This document shows, piece after piece, positions 35,330 to 47,675 of a DNA stretch of 64,000 bases. The stretch comes from Adiantum capillus-veneris (lineage: Eukaryota > Streptophyta > Polypodiopsida > Polypodiales > Pteridaceae): contig CM043943.1 in the NCBI GenBank assembly GCA_014529385.2, positions 100,525,355 to 100,589,354 on the forward strand, given 5' to 3'. Position 1 is the first letter of the stretch. Every line of letters starts with the position of its first letter. Below the pieces are notes generated by a model. It saw only the letters and a program-made list of their open reading frames with translations, ran no database searches and was not told the origin of the DNA. The position numbers were made by a program, and so were the translations under genes.

Positions 35330-35745
35330 AATTTCGGGATGCAACATGGATGACATCCTTCCAATTGTCGACGTAAACATAAAAGGAAAGAGGCTTGGAA
35401 ACACCTACATTGATGGAGGTGCACAAATCTGTGTAATGAGCGAAGCTATGATGCTTCGATTATGGCTCGAGGTTGACAAGCCTTCTCCATGCAAGGCAAA
35501 GATGGCAAACAACGCAAAAGTAAAGCGTGTGGGTGTGGTAAGTGCCGTGAAAATAAAAGCTTTCAACACTGAGGTAGAGGTAGATGTTTTTGTAATGCCT
35601 ACTAAGGGGGAGGGCTATCCACTAATTTTGGGAAGGCCATGGTTGATGGCCATGAAGGCAAAACAGGACTGGGGTACTAGCCTTCTACGCATGACCGGTA
35701 AGAAAGGGGAGACAATCTACTACGACATGAGGATTGGCAAGTAGA
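35330..35745 (+). pseudogene. Aspartic protease of element C
   Basis: TYIDGGAQICVMSEAMMLRL carries the DGGA version of the DSGA catalytic motif; the later PLILGRPWLMAMKAKQDWGT is the usual ILGRPWL flap/C-terminal motif of Tat proteases. It would mature the gag-pol polyprotein. Confidence 0.87.
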
Positions 35746-35949
35746 AGCAAATGAATTTGGAAACATTGGCAGATGAAACCACTAGCGAATCTTCCAGTTC
35801 TGAGGAGGAGACCACATCCACCGATGAAAGTGACAGTTCCATTGATGTGATGGGTATCATTATGAAGGATCCACAAACGGTAAGCACAACTGGTGATCCA
35901 TCACCAAAAGGGAAACCCAATGAATGGGATTTCTTAACCTGTTCATTGA

Positions 35950-36890
35950 CAACTATGAAAGGATCATAGGCATTACAGTTGTGGAACATCATATTAAACT
36001 GAAGGAAGGGGTAAAACCAGTTGTGCAAAAGCTACGACGACTGGGGGTCATACAAGAAAAGGCACTCTTGGCCGAGGTAAGGAAACTGTTGGAGGCGGGA
36101 TTCATCTATCCTGTAGAAAACTCAGAATGGGTGTCACCCGTAGTGGTGACGCCTAAAAAGAATGGTAAGTGGAGGGTCTGTGTTGACTACAAACCACTAA
36201 ATGCAGCTACAAAGAGAGACCACTTTCCTCTCCCTTTATTGGATGAAATTCTGAATGAAGTAGCGGGTTTTGAATGCTATGCCGTCTGTGATGGTTATTC
36301 AAGATACTTTCAAATACGCATAGCCTTGGAAGATCGGCTAAAAACCATTTTTATCATGCCATGGGGTTGTTTTGCATACAGGGTTATGCCATTTGGTCTC
36401 ACAAATGCACCTGCCACATTCCAAAGATATGTCACATATGTTTTTCAACCGTTCTTTGGAACATCCATAAGAGTGTTCATTGATGATTTTTGTATATATA
36501 GCTCCCGTATTTCACATTTAGAAAAGGTAACTGAAGGTTTGGCCAAGTTGCAGAGCCTAGGTGGGCAAGTTAATGTGGATAAATGTCACATTGGGGAGAG
36601 TAAAGTCATTCTACTAGGCCATGAAATTTCAGCAAGAGGTATCAACGCCGACCCAAGTAAGGTGTCCGCACTCATAGCCCTACCTTCACCAACGACCGCA
36701 TGTCAACTGGTCTCTTTTCTACAGAAGGTGAGGTACTTAAGTATATTCATACATCTACTATCACAACTTGTTCTACCACTGCAACAACTCACTCAAAGGT
36801 CAACTTTCACTTGGGACGAGGAAAGCGAACATCACTACAACAAGGTAAAGGAGGTCTTAGCCACTCTGCCAACTATCTCACCACCTAAGT
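35950..36890 (+). pseudogene. Reverse transcriptase of element C
   Basis: Motifs in order: AGFIYPVENSEWVSPVVVTP, KKNGKWRVCVDYKPLNAATK, FPLPLLDEILNEVAGFECYA, CDGYSRYFQIRI, FAYRVMPFGLTNAPATFQR, then VFIDDFCIYS (the Y/F-IDD catalytic pair), HIGESKVILLGHEIS and ALPSPTTACQLVSFLQKVRY. This is a full Ty3-type RT domain. Belongs to an LTR fossil. Confidence 0.92.
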
Positions 36891-36899
36891 GAGATGAAA

Positions 36900-37300
36900 A
36901 ATTCTATGTCACCTCAAGTGTTGGTGATGACTCATTGGGGGCTGTGCTACTCCAAAAGGATACGACGACATCTTTCATGAGGCCAATCTACTTCTCTAGT
37001 CGAATGATGACAGCAGGAGAGAAAGGTTTCACCCATGTGGAACAGTTATTCCTAGCTCTTAGATTTGCAACTACAAAGTTTAGGTCATATTTGCTGCCTA
37101 AGCAATTTGTGATTCTAACCACGGATGAAATATTCCCCTATGTTGTACAACACATGGATGTGTCTGCTAGAATTACTAAATGGCTAGTTCGTCTGCAAGA
37201 GTTTGACTACATGGTACAGGTAGAAAGCACGACAAGGGCAAGTTTGGGGGGACTCATGACCTACCAAGTCTTTGAAGGGAAGGAGAAGCAATCTAAGGAA
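36900..37300 (+). pseudogene. RNase H of element C
   Basis: SLGAVLLQKDTTTSFMRPIYF, SSRMMTAGEKGFTHVEQLFL, FRSYLLPKQFVILTTDEIFP and ARITKWLVRLQEFDYMVQVE match the Ty3 RNase H that follows RT. Adjacent to the second RNase H. Confidence 0.87.
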
Positions 37301-37329
37301 GGAGAAGTCTGATTACCTCCAGTACCACT

Positions 37330-37745
37330 GATGGTAGAAGGAGCATACTCTCTCTACTTTGATGGAGCCTACAAGCGAGCGTCCGACAAAGCAGCTGCAG
37401 GCATAGTGGTCTTTGATGACAAAGGGACAAAGGTATTTTCGTTGGGCCAATTGTTATATTCACATTCTAGCAATGAAGCTGAGTATGCAGCACTAACCAA
37501 GGGTCTACAATGGTGTGTCTCGCAAGGTGTACAACGCCTTAATGTATTTGGGGATGCGCTACTTCTGGTAAGGCAAGTAAATGGAGCATGAACATGCAAG
37601 AATCCTAGTTTAAGGACTCACTTAAGTGGTGTAAAAACCTTGTTGGGTAAGTTTGAAGAAGTTCAAATACACCATATCCCAAGGGCTCAAAACCAAGAAG
37701 CAGATGCCCTAGCAAGTGAAAGACTACAGGAAGTGGTGGTTGGAG
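37330..37745 (+). pseudogene. Second (archaeal-like) RNase H of element C
   Basis: YSLYFDGAYKRASDKAAAGI (first catalytic Asp), SSNEAEYAALTKGLQWCVSQ (Glu), RLNVFGDALLLVRQVNGA (Asp) and HIPRAQNQEADALASERL (last Asp) are the four blocks of the additional RNase H that defines the Tat lineage. Confidence 0.9.
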
Positions 37746-37979
37746 CAATAGAACTAAAGCTCCATCTATTTCAAGGAAGTGATGCCTTGCTTGACATCAT
37801 GCATTTTTTGGAAACAGGGGAATGCCCATCAGATTTAACAAAGGTACTGAAGCAATTGCTGACGTGGAAGGCCACAAGGTATCGACTCATCAATGACGGT
37901 TTGTACTGTAAGGGTAAGGACCAAATACTCAGGAAGGTCCCTCTCTCTTAGGAAATCACGGGAGTAATTTCTAGTTGTC

Positions 37980-39123
37980 ACGACGGGGTTTGTGGTGGTC
38001 ACTTTGCCCTAGACATAACAAGTAGGAAAATCTTGCAGGTAGGCTTCATATGGACTAGCCTCAACCGTGATGTACACCACTGGTGCAAAACGTGTAAGTT
38101 GTGTCAAAAGGCCGGCACTAGGTCACTTATGCCTGAACCACAGACACCTATTCTCTCATATGGCCCATTTGAAAAATGGGGTATCGATGCCATTGGGCCA
38201 TTACCTAGGGCCAGCTCAAGAAAATTCTACATTATCATGGGGGTTGAGTACATGACTAGATGGGCAGAGGCTACAGCCACCACTACAATCACAGCGGTAG
38301 AGGTAGCTAAATTTATCTACGAGCACATATGTTGTAGGTTTGGCACACCTTTAGAGATCATCTCTAATAGAGGGCCAGGTTTCAGAGCAGACTTGGTAGG
38401 AGAATTAATGCAGAAACTGGGCATTACAAGGAGGCACTCTTCACCATATTACCCTCAATGTAATGGCCTAGTTGAAAAGATAAATGGAATGGTTTCTAAA
38501 ATTATTACCAAGCAGGTAAACAATCATCCTGGAGACTGGGATAAGTATCTACTACCAGCTTTATGGGCCTATAGAAATTCATTTCGTACATCCTTGGGAT
38601 TCACACCGTATCATCTAGTATTTGGTAAGGAAGCAATCTTGCCCATTGAAGTGCAACTACAAAGTCTCAGAGTAATGGCAAGCCAGCTTCAACAGCCCAA
38701 CATGCATTTGAGAGATCACATCATCAACTTGGAAAGACTGCAGCTGGACAGAGAAGAAGCAATAAATTATTATGCAGCACAAGCAGAGCATAGACGGCTT
38801 ATCTTTAACGAGCATCTTTGGAAAAAAGAATTGAAGAAAGGAATGTTGGTGCTCCGCTACGACAATCGCTTCGACACGCGCAAGGATAAAAAACTCCTAC
38901 TCCGATGAGAAGGTCCTTTAATCGTCAGGAAAAAGTATGCCAATGGAAGCTACCAGCTTATGGAGGCTGATGGAAAACTTCATAAAACCGGGGTAAATGG
39001 TTGGCAACTTAAACCTTATTTTCTTCGATTTGACCAAGCTCCACCAATTGACATTCCAGATGAGGACACACCATCAGCCGCCACCTCCGACGATAATGAT
39101 CAAATAGATGAGCTAGAGACATG
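37980..39123 (+). pseudogene. Integrase of element C
   Basis: Zinc finger HHWCKTCKLCQKAG preceded by CHDGVCGGHFALDITSRKIL, core with KWGIDAIGPLPRASSRKFYI and MGVEYMTRWAEA (D), FGTPLEIISNRGPGFRADL (D) and SPYYPQCNGLVEKINGMVSK (E), then WAYRNSFRTSLGFTPYHLVF and a tail ending NGWQLKPYFLRFDQAPPIDI. No chromodomain, as expected for Tat. Confidence 0.92.
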
Positions 39124-39134
39124 AATGCCTCTAG

Positions 39135-39152
39135 CCAAAAGGGGAGGGCTAA
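39135..39152 (+). promoter_or_regulatory. Polypurine tract of element C
   Basis: AAAAGGGGAGGGCTAA directly precedes the 3' LTR TGATGGGGG; it would prime plus-strand DNA synthesis. The sister C' has TTTGGGGGAGGGCTAA at the same place. Confidence 0.85.
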
Positions 39153-40706
39153 TGATGGGGGCTTTTCACAAGCCAAGCTCCCATACCCCTCTTCTCTCGT
39201 CCCCACCCCATGAAAACCCCCTCTTAGGGAGGGAGTGATAAAAGGAATTGGAAAAAGTAAGAAAAAAATAAAGTATGATTATGTAAATATATAAGAAAGG
39301 TAAAATAGGCCACCTCATGCCTGCGGGGTAGCCCATCCCCACCTTGCCTCCTTTTTCTTCACTGTTGCCCCGCCGTGTGTCCCTTTTCCTCTCCTCCACT
39401 CAAAAGGTCAACCTCCTCTCTCTTCCCCTTGTCCTTTCTCCTTTCTCTCTCCCCTCAAGCTACCCCACCTCTCACCAATAATGCATTATAACTCACCAAT
39501 AATGCACCCTAACTCACATGCAACTTACCCTATCTTCCAAAATAGTATACCCCACTCCCTCTTTCTCTCTCCTATCATATCCTATGACCCAAATACCCCC
39601 CTCTCTCTGTAAAGGGCGCCATATCTCTTGTCTTGTAGCTAAAAAACCTTCCCCACACTCACACACACTCAGTTTCACTGAAAAAGGTGCCCACAGACCC
39701 ATCCCCACCCAACAGTGGTTACCTGATTTTTCTTGTGTTCACACACATCTGCACACAGATTCACCTCTGAACACACTCCCCTCTCTCCGCTCTTGTAATT
39801 ACTTTATTCTTCATGTCACCTCTCACTTTTTTTCATCAACCCATATCTCTCTCTTAGTCTCTCTCTCATGAGACTGCTGTTCTGGCACATATACACACAG
39901 CCAGCCAAGTGGGGCCCACAGTCACATGGCCTATGTAGATAATGATTTCTTCATTTCTAAATTCTAGAATTCCTCCCCCCTCCTCCCCTATATAAAGAGG
40001 GGTCACCATCACACTAAATACACACACAACATCACCAAAGAACACACTATGCACTGTGTGTGCCTAGTGCACACACACACAGCCACACCATCACCATCAC
40101 CGCAATCACCATGCTTGTCTTGAGCATGACCTCTACACCCTTGGCTATGGAAGATGAAGGGCAACTAAATGAAGGATGATGGCCATAACCCTCGTGCGAG
40201 TCTTCGCCATCAACTCCCACCTATCCGCCATGTGCTCTACCACTCTCTCCCTTCTCATTCCCCTACCCTATGCTCTCGATTTCATCGCCTTATTCTCTAA
40301 ATAAAGCTTGAGGTTTTGTGAGTATGTTTTCTTGCAATTTTTTGCATATGTGAGGTGTGCGGAATCGCCACCTAGTCTTGTGTTTGGAGTGAGCTTGTGT
40401 ATGTGTGAAGGGTGTGCGGATTCGCCATCCTTTTGTGGTGCCCAAGTACTAAGACGCTATACCCCCTCCCTCACTCTCTCTCTCTCTCTCTCTCACTTGA
40501 TCTCATTTCCTTTCCTCTTCATCATTACTCCCAAGCATCCATCTCTCTTGGATGAAAAATTTGTTATGGTGGTGTGTTGTTTGCGTCCTAGCCGCTGAAG
40601 CTAGGTGGTGCCGTTGTTTGCTTTACTATGACAGGCTCGAGGCGCGCCATTCGGTCCCCGGTGTTTTAGAGGCTGTCGGGGTTCGGGGTTCGCTTTGCTC
40701 CCGTCA
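39153..40706 (+). repeat. 3' LTR of element C
   Basis: Near-identical to 31560-33115 (about 97.5% by eye), from TGATGGGGGC to CTCCCGTCA. TATATAAA at 39989-39996. Followed by CTTC, the same four bases that precede the 5' LTR. Confidence 0.93.
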
Positions 40707-40849
40707 CTTCCTTGTGGAAGGATCTGGTCTTGCAAAATAGTTTGAGATTTGCCCATATGGCTAAATCTTTAAGACATTGGTGATTCCCAAATTGGCTCTA
40801 AAGTTTCAAAATCTCTAATATGGTGTTAAATGTATGATGTTGGTGGGTA

Positions 40850-42710
40850 AGGTGTCACTACCTTGAAATAGAGGGAACTTTCACTTTATAGCCCCAACTA
40901 CCATTTCTTATAGTCTTTGGCTTGCTAAGGCGTCGGATTCATGGTTTTGATCCCTTGGAATGTGGTGTAATTTAACTGCTTCAAAATTACCCAGCAAAGT
41001 TTTTACACATCTTAAGTGAGTTCTCAAGTTAGGAGTCTTACGTGTCCATGCTCCATTTACTTGCCTTAACAAAAGTAGAGTATCCCCAAATACATTAAGG
41101 CGTTTTACCCCTTGTGAGATGCACCATTGTAGCCCCTTTGTATGTGCTCCGTACTCAGCTTCATTGTTAGAATGTGATTCTAACAAATGGCCAAGCAAAA
41201 ATACCTTGATATCTTTGTCATTAAAGACCACTATGCCTACAGAGCAGCTTCTTTGTCGGACGCTCGCTTGTAGGCTCCATCAAAGTAGAGAGAGTGTTCT
41301 CTTTCTATTACCGGTGGCTCTAGAAGTTCTTGAATTCCCTCCCTTCTAGATTGCTTTACCTTTTTCTCAAAGTGTTAGTAGGTCATGAGTCCCCCCGAGC
41401 TTGCCCTTGTCATACTTTCCACTTGTACCGTGTAGTCAAACTCTTGCATACGAACTAGCCATTTAGTAATTCTAGTAGAAACATCCATGTGTTGTACCAC
41501 ATAGGGGAACATTTCATCCATGGTTAAGATTAAAAATTTCCTAGGCAACAAATATGATTGAAACTCTGTAGTTGCAAATCTAAGAGCTAGGACTAGGTGC
41601 TCCGCATGGGTGAAACCTTTCTCTATCGTTTGTCATCATGCGACTTGAGAAGTAGTTTGGCCACATGAAAGATGTCATTGCGTCCTTTTGGAGTAGCACT
41701 ACCCCCAAGCAGTCATCACCCACACTTGAGGTGAAAAAACTTTTCGTCCCACTTAGGCGGTGGCTAAGAGCTCCTTTACCTTCTTGTAGTGTTTTTCGCT
41801 CTCCTCGTCCCATGTGAAAGTCAATTGTTGTGTGAGCTGCTGTAGTGGTAGAAAAAGTTGGGATAGTAGATGTACAAATCTACTAAAGTACCTCACCTTA
41901 TGTAGAAAAGAGACTAGTTGATGTGTGGTTGTTGGTGAAGGTAGTGCGATGAGTACAGACACCTTACTTGGATCGACATTGATACTTTCAACTGAAATTT
42001 CATGGCCTATGAGAATGACTCTACTTTCCCCAATGTGGCGCTTGTCTACATTTAGTTGCCCTCCTAGGCTTTGCAATCTTGGTAAACCCTCACTCACTTT
42101 TTCTAAGTGTGAGATGTGAGGGCTATATATACAGAAATTATCATGAACAGTCTTATGGATGCTCCAAAGAACATTTGAAAGTCATATGTGACATATCTTT
42201 GAAATGTGACAGGTGCATTTGTGAGGCCAAATGGCATAACTCTATAAGCAAAACAACCCCATGGTGTAATGAAAGTGGTTTTTAGTTGATCTTGAAAGGC
42301 TATGCGTGTTTGAGAATAGCCAGAATACCCGTCACACATTGTGTAGCATTCAAAATCAGTACTTCATTCAGAATTTCATCCAAGAGAAAGAGAGAGGGAA
42401 ATGGTCCCTCTTTGTGGCTACATTTAGTCATTTATAGTCGACGTAGAACCTCCACTTAACATTCTTCTTAGGGGTCACCACTATGGGTGACACTCACTTT
42501 GAGTTTTCCACAGGGTAAATTAACCCTGCTTCTAATTGTTTCCTTACCTGGGCAAGGAGTGCCTTTTCTTGTATGAACCCCAGTAGTCGTAGTTTCTGCA
42601 CAACTGGCTTTACCCCTTCATTTAGCTTAATGTGATGCTCCATCATCGCTGTAATACTTGTGATTCTTTCATAGTCAATGAAAAGGTCGGGGAATCCCAG
42701 CAAAATTTCA
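40850..42710 (-). pseudogene. RT, RNase H and second RNase H of element C'
   Basis: On the minus strand: VEHHIKLNEG-like opening near 42.65 kb, CDGYSGYSQTRIAF with FAYRVMPFGLTNAPVTFQRY, VSEGLPRLQSLGGQLNVDKR, HIGESRVILIGHEISVESIN, ALPSPTTTHQLVSFLHKVRY, then RNase H text and VFLLGHLLESHSNNEAEYGA, GLQWCISQGVKRLNVFGDTL and HHIPRDQNHESDALASQRL. Same architecture and most of the same residues as element C, opposite strand. Ends on the left at the foldback element. Confidence 0.88.
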
Positions 42711-42874
42711 AAAATTTATCTTTCTCTTCACTTGTTAATTCCATAGACAACATTCTTTTCAACCTACCCTCTCCTAGGCCAGGTGATTTATTCTCTCTGT
42801 TGCTTTGACCTTCTAGTGACGGGTCACTAGTCGTGGTTTCCCTTTATAGATCCCTCATGATAATGACATCACGT

Positions 42875-44853
42875 TGGAGAGGGGGAATAGGGAACACACC
42901 TATCACACAAAATAATTGCCTCTCTATAGCCCAAGGATTCCACATCACCCCTAACCTCTCAAATAACACCTTTAAATTGGATAATTTGCACTAACAACTC
43001 CGCTTTAGCATACAAACCAACTACCTCATACCTTGCAAAAAAACACCCACAACACAAATGCACCCACACTACTCAACTCACCCTTTCCGACTCACAAAAC
43101 ACTCCTAATCTGCCCTCTCAGTAGCACCTTTCGACCTATAGGCAAACCCTCTGCAAGTAATGGACAATACACAAAGAGCGAGAGAAGAGGAGGGGAGTGG
43201 GGAGAAGCAACACAAGAGATTGGGGCAAATGAGTGGTGTTATTGCATAGAGAGTAGTACAACCAAGTATGCAGCTTCAATGGTAAGATTAACAACACACA
43301 AGCTTCAAACTTCCACCCACACATAGGCAAAAAAGCCCTCAAATTTTTGCATTTACAACCTTTTATAGGGGTACCTCTAGGAGGCCCAAAAAAATAAAAA
43401 AGGGTGAGCTTCACCTCCTGTGGCCTTCACTTAGAGCTTCTTTTAGAATTTTGATTGCATTGCCAACACTTGGCATAGTTCACTTTTGGAAATATTTACA
43501 CGGTGTGCACATTGGGCTTTGGTCCTTTCCCTTTGGCCGGCCGGCTTGCCTCTTGGGCCTTTGAGTGCCCTTAGCCTTGCTCCTTGTCAGCACCTCCTTG
43601 CAGCGGGACCCCTCCCCTTGGTTGAGGCAATAGCGATGTCGCTATTGGGGGGGGTGGGTGGGTACAACCCCTTGCTCTCAAAAATATTTGGCCCTTGCGT
43701 GCGCAGGCACCGCCCCTACTGCCTACCATGTCATCACTGAACTCACACCACCGCGGGCGCCACTGTTGCCCTGCCTCATCGAAACAGCCGCGCAAAATTG
43801 CCGCCAATGGCCACACCACACCCGCCATAGGCACGGGGAGGGGAGCTCCCCTCTCTCTCCCTTCTTGGATATGAATGAGGAGGCCACGCCCTGGGCTATA
43901 TACCGCGCTCGCAGATTACCTCCTTCCGCATGTGGGTTAAGCCGGCGCCACGTGGTTGCCCAGGATGCCTCAAGCCCTTTGAACTTCAAAAAAACCCCAT
44001 TACCTTTTTAACACAAGCTCTTTTTTTGGCATGCCTTCATCTGGCTTACATTCTCTGCTCCCACCTCCTACTGCCAAGCTGTAACCACCCACTCAAACTT
44101 CATCTTCCCGGATCCAACCACACTCTCTGTATCTGCACTTCGACCCATCAGCATCCTCAAACCAAGGCTTTCAAAAAGTGAAAAAATCATCTGTAATCCA
44201 ATTTGGACAAAGGCACCCCAGCTTCCGACTGCCATACCTCCTTGCTCCGGACTCCGTGTGGCATGCAATCACTTCCGGCTAGCTCCATATGATGTACACA
44301 CCCTGCTCTAGAACTTTGCCGAGGCTCTGAAGATGCCAGATGGCACATTCTCCAATGCGGTCAAGTGGGTTGAGATCCTGCCCCCGAAAAAACTTCAACT
44401 GACCATATCTTGCAAACCAGACCTCCAATCCGCAATCTCAAAAGACGGGTAGGCTCCATGAAATGAGCTCTACACATCTATAACTCAAGTTCCACTTGGA
44501 TCACCTGTCCCCAATTGCCCTGTCCGGCAAGAACCTGCAACCATCAAAACTTCAACCTTCAATAACTTGGGCTTCGTAGCTCGGTTTGATGAGCCGTCTA
44601 GACCTGATTATCCAGCACTTCAAGCTCTTCATTCTTGGACCACAAAGTTGTACTTTGCATCTCCTTCACCTGCTAACCCAATTAGGCCCTTATGGAGCCT
44701 TCCTTGGCCTGTAAACCGCATCATGCATACACTTCCGCTGCTATCTACCATCCCATGATTTTCCTAGCTGCATCATCCCTTTTCCATGCTTCTGTTTGCC
44801 TGCATATATATGCACATGCCACATTCTAGAGTTGACACACTTTGGCTGCACCA
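42875..44853 (-). repeat. 3' LTR of element A
   Basis: Plus-strand ends TGGAGAGGGGG and GGCTGCACCA. TATAAAA on the minus strand at 43361-43367. Most of it (from about 43178) matches 50497-52185. Frames on both strands across this LTR, including Pro/Arg/Cys-rich ones at 43.5-44.0 kb, are not genes because they recur in both LTRs with disagreement in frame. Confidence 0.85.
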
Positions 44854-44876
44854 TCATTGCCCACCCCCCTGTTGAG
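44854..44876 (-). promoter_or_regulatory. Polypurine tract of element A
   Basis: The minus strand reads AGGGGGGTGGGCAATGA just before the LTR start TGGTGCAGCC, the expected place for the plus-strand primer. Confidence 0.7.
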
Positions 44877-44996
44877 AATTTATGCTCAACCACATGAAAG
44901 CTTTATTTCACCATAAACTTCAAAACCTGGCACACATTATGAGAAAAATAAAACACCATATGTACACTATTTGATTGCATCCTACTTCCAAAATTT

Positions 44997-46330
44997 TCAA
45001 GTGGGTTGCCCCACCCCCTGCATAAGAATCTGATGCACTGCTGGAACTAACTCTCTTTCAAAGTAGAGCTTGAGACGAAGACCATTTATCGTGTGTTTAA
45101 GAAACCGACCATCCAACCTGACTAGTGCATATGTACCAATGGGAAAAACTTGATGAGCCTTGTAAGGCCCCATACACTTTTTCTTGAACTTTTTCTGAAA
45201 GGTGAAGTCGAGATAACTCTCGTACTTCATCACTAGGTCACCCTTCTCAATCTGCTTGGCTGGAAAATGTTGGTTGAACTTTTCTACCCTCCTTTCTTGT
45301 TGCTTCACCTAAAAATCCGATGATGCCTCATGATCCATCTTCAAAGTTTTGAGACTTGTAATCCTATCCTGCAAAATACCTTGATGAGTTTTATCAATTT
45401 GCCATAGACCTTTGAGAACCCCTAGCTGCACATGCACAGGCAGGACTGCTTCCTTGCCATATACCAACTCGTATGGAGTGAAGTTGGTTGCCACCTTATA
45501 TGAAGTCCTGTAAGCCCACAAACATTTATCAAGGTTAGATTCACACTCTTCAACCTGCTGGTATATATACTTCATAAGCATCTTGACTATCTGCCCATTT
45601 GCACTCTCCACCAAACCATTGCACTGCAGATGGTATGGAGATGAAAATCGGTGTTGAATCCCCAATTTGTCCACCAGAGCACGCACCAACTTGCTTCTGA
45701 ATCCCTGTCCTTGATCTGATATAAGCACCCAAGGCACTCCAAAACGACAACATATGCAATCAAATACAAACTGAGAAACAGTATGCGCATTTACCTCTTT
45801 GACTGCTTTAGCCTCGACCCACTGTGTAAGGTAGTCTATGGCCACTACCACATATTTCTTACCACTTGATGACTTGGAAAATGGACCAATTGCATCCAAA
45901 CCCCACTTTTCAAATGCATCATGTGCGATGATAGCCCCTTGTTTCTCGGCTACCAGTCATCTTTCACCCATCACTTGGCACTGATGGCACGTCTTGTACC
46001 AATAGTGCACATCTCGCACCACAGAAGGCCACCAGAACCCACTTCTTAAGATAAGAAACAAAACTTGACTCTTACCCTGATGACCTCTTTCCTCGTGGCA
46101 TTTCTCCAAGACCATGCCAATCTCTTCTTTGTAAAGGGCACGACGTAGCACACCATCTCGACCGTGCACCATAAGATCTTTACCAACAAGAGTGAACCTC
46201 TTAGCCTTTTGAACAACTCTTCTCTTTTGTAACTTGGAAAGCCTGTCGAAACATTGACCTGTACTCAAGAAATCATCAATATCCTTCAAAGTCTCTCTAC
46301 TTGTATAAGCGGCCGGTCCCACATACAAAC
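44997..46330 (-). pseudogene. Tat integrase of element A
   Basis: Zinc finger VRDVHYWYKTCHQCQVMGER preceded by CHEERGHQGKSQVLFLILRS. Core with KKYVVVAIDYLTQWVEAKAV, FGVPWVLISDQGQGFRSKL, FSSPYHLQCNGLVESANGQI and LWAYRTSYKVATNFTPYELV. Tail with KWKKKCMGPYKAHQVFPIG-like text and DGRFLKHTINGLRLKLYFER. No chromodomain. Confidence 0.88.
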
Positions 46331-46342
46331 TGACAACTAAGT

Positions 46343-46760
46343 CTAAACACGACTGCTAGCCAAACGATCTGCTTCCTGGTTTTGTTCTCTTCTCACATGT
46401 TTGAACTGCACTGCTTCAAAAAACTTCAACAATTTCTTTATGGAAAAAAACCAATTCTTGAGAGAGTCCCTTTTTACCTGCCATTGGCCCAAAATTTGTT
46501 TGATAACCAATAGAGCATCACCTTTTATGACCAACCTCATGCCAAAGTCAATGCATTGCTTGAGTCCCAGGTGATAAGATATTCTGCTTCATTGTTGGTA
46601 TGCACCTCCTCCAAGTCGTAAGCTTTGGAAAAATGATTTTGCCATGTGGATCCTGAATGACCACACCTCCTCCTGCTTTTTGTGTTACTCGTCTATAAGC
46701 ACCATCAAACCACATTATGAAGGACTCTTCCAAATCAGGTTCCTCCTTATCCTCCTCTTC
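46343..46760 (-). pseudogene. Second RNase H of element A
   Basis: FIMWFDGAYRRVTQKAGGGV (first Asp), a NEAEYLITWDSSN-like region, MRLVIKGDALLVIKQILGQW (Asp) and FKHVRREQNQEADRLASSRV (last Asp). Same domain type as in element C but a different sequence family. Confidence 0.86.
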
Positions 46761-47630
46761 TACCACCCTTGGATAAATTGGTAACTCAACCTCCTTGTTG
46801 ACTAGGATATCCGCCAAATGAGACCGCTGAGTGTGATCCACTTTGAACTCAAACTTAAACACTTGAAGCTCGATCACCCACCTCATGATTCGCTTCCCTG
46901 GCTTCAAGTGTAGCACCACTTCATGCAAAAGATTGTTAGTAGTCAACACATAAAACTTTCCAATGACCAAATATACTTTGTGTAAGGTCTCTGACCCGAT
47001 CACAAGAGCACCCTTGTACCACGAAATGAATACAATGAAATAAGTTACTATTTTTAGCAGTTTTCTAGATTCTGTCAGTGTCATGAAATTTAGAACGTTA
47101 TAAAGCTTCAAAATGTGAATTAAAATAATTTTTGTGAAAAAATTCCAAAAATAGTAAGTTTTTGGTCACCCGAACCGTCCAGTCTCGACCGTCTTGAAAA
47201 ACTGCACCCGTACCCCAAATTTGAAAAAAATGCATTTTCGAACCCCGGGGGCTGCTAAATATGGCAGGTACTCGGGCCAGTACGCCTTTGTTAGAGCTTC
47301 CTATGGCAATTTATGGCATCAAAATCTGATTCGTATGACCCGTTTTTGCCTAGAACCAAATTTCCTAAAAATTGTTCGGGGAGGCACCGGGGGCCTGGGA
47401 CTGTGTGGGAACAGGTCCCAGGCCACTCCAGATCAGCTTTAGCAGCTATGGGGCGCCCTCTTGCTTTGTGGGAGTCTTGGGAAAGCTGCCAAGCCTGCAA
47501 CTCAGTCTCAGAACCAGTTAACCAAGCCAACCTGACACTTGGTGGGCAGAGAACTGGACTTGCCAGGCTTAACTGGAGAAGCTCCCAGATGCATTTAGCA
47601 ACCCACATCGATTTTCAGCCTGTAAGAGCC

Positions 47631-47675
47631 TATTTAAAGACCTGCATACACACACACACACACACACACTTATGA
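47631..47675 (+). promoter_or_regulatory. TATA-like box and (AC)n in insertion F
   Basis: CCTATTTAAAGACC followed 10 bp on by an AC run of about 25 bp. The position would suit an LTR promoter on the plus strand. Confidence 0.4.

Larger units (their letters stand above)
31560..40706 (+). mobile_element. Ty3/gypsy Tat-type element C, near complete
   Basis: About 9.15 kb on the plus strand with two similar LTRs (31560-33115, 39153-40706), primer site, gag with zinc knuckle, protease, RT, RNase H, second RNase H, integrase and polypurine tract. CTTC flanks both ends (31556-31559, 40707-40710). The LTRs differ by about 35-40 substitutions by eye over 1.55 kb, roughly 2.5%, or about a million years at the often used 1.3e-8 per site per year. 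All parts are present but the coding region has several breaks, so it is a recent fossil. Confidence 0.92.
31432..40827. mobile_element. Foldback/MITE-type element split by element C
   Basis: The left arm (31432-31559) begins AACACCATATTAG and the right arm (40707-40827) ends CTAATATGGTGTT. The arms are imperfect inverted repeats along most of their 121-128 bp (shared CTTAAGATTT, CCAAATC, GAGACCA). Both outer edges are flanked by AAAT (31428-31431 and 40828-40831), a 4-bp target duplication inside element C'. Without the LTR element at its apex it is about 250 bp and non-coding. The superfamily cannot be told from this. Confidence 0.75.

Noticed and set aside
43486-44011. Overlapping Pro/Arg/Cys-rich frames
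   Set aside because: They lie in the LTR of element A; the other LTR copy (50.87-51.34 kb) has the frames in different phase, so coding is not conserved.
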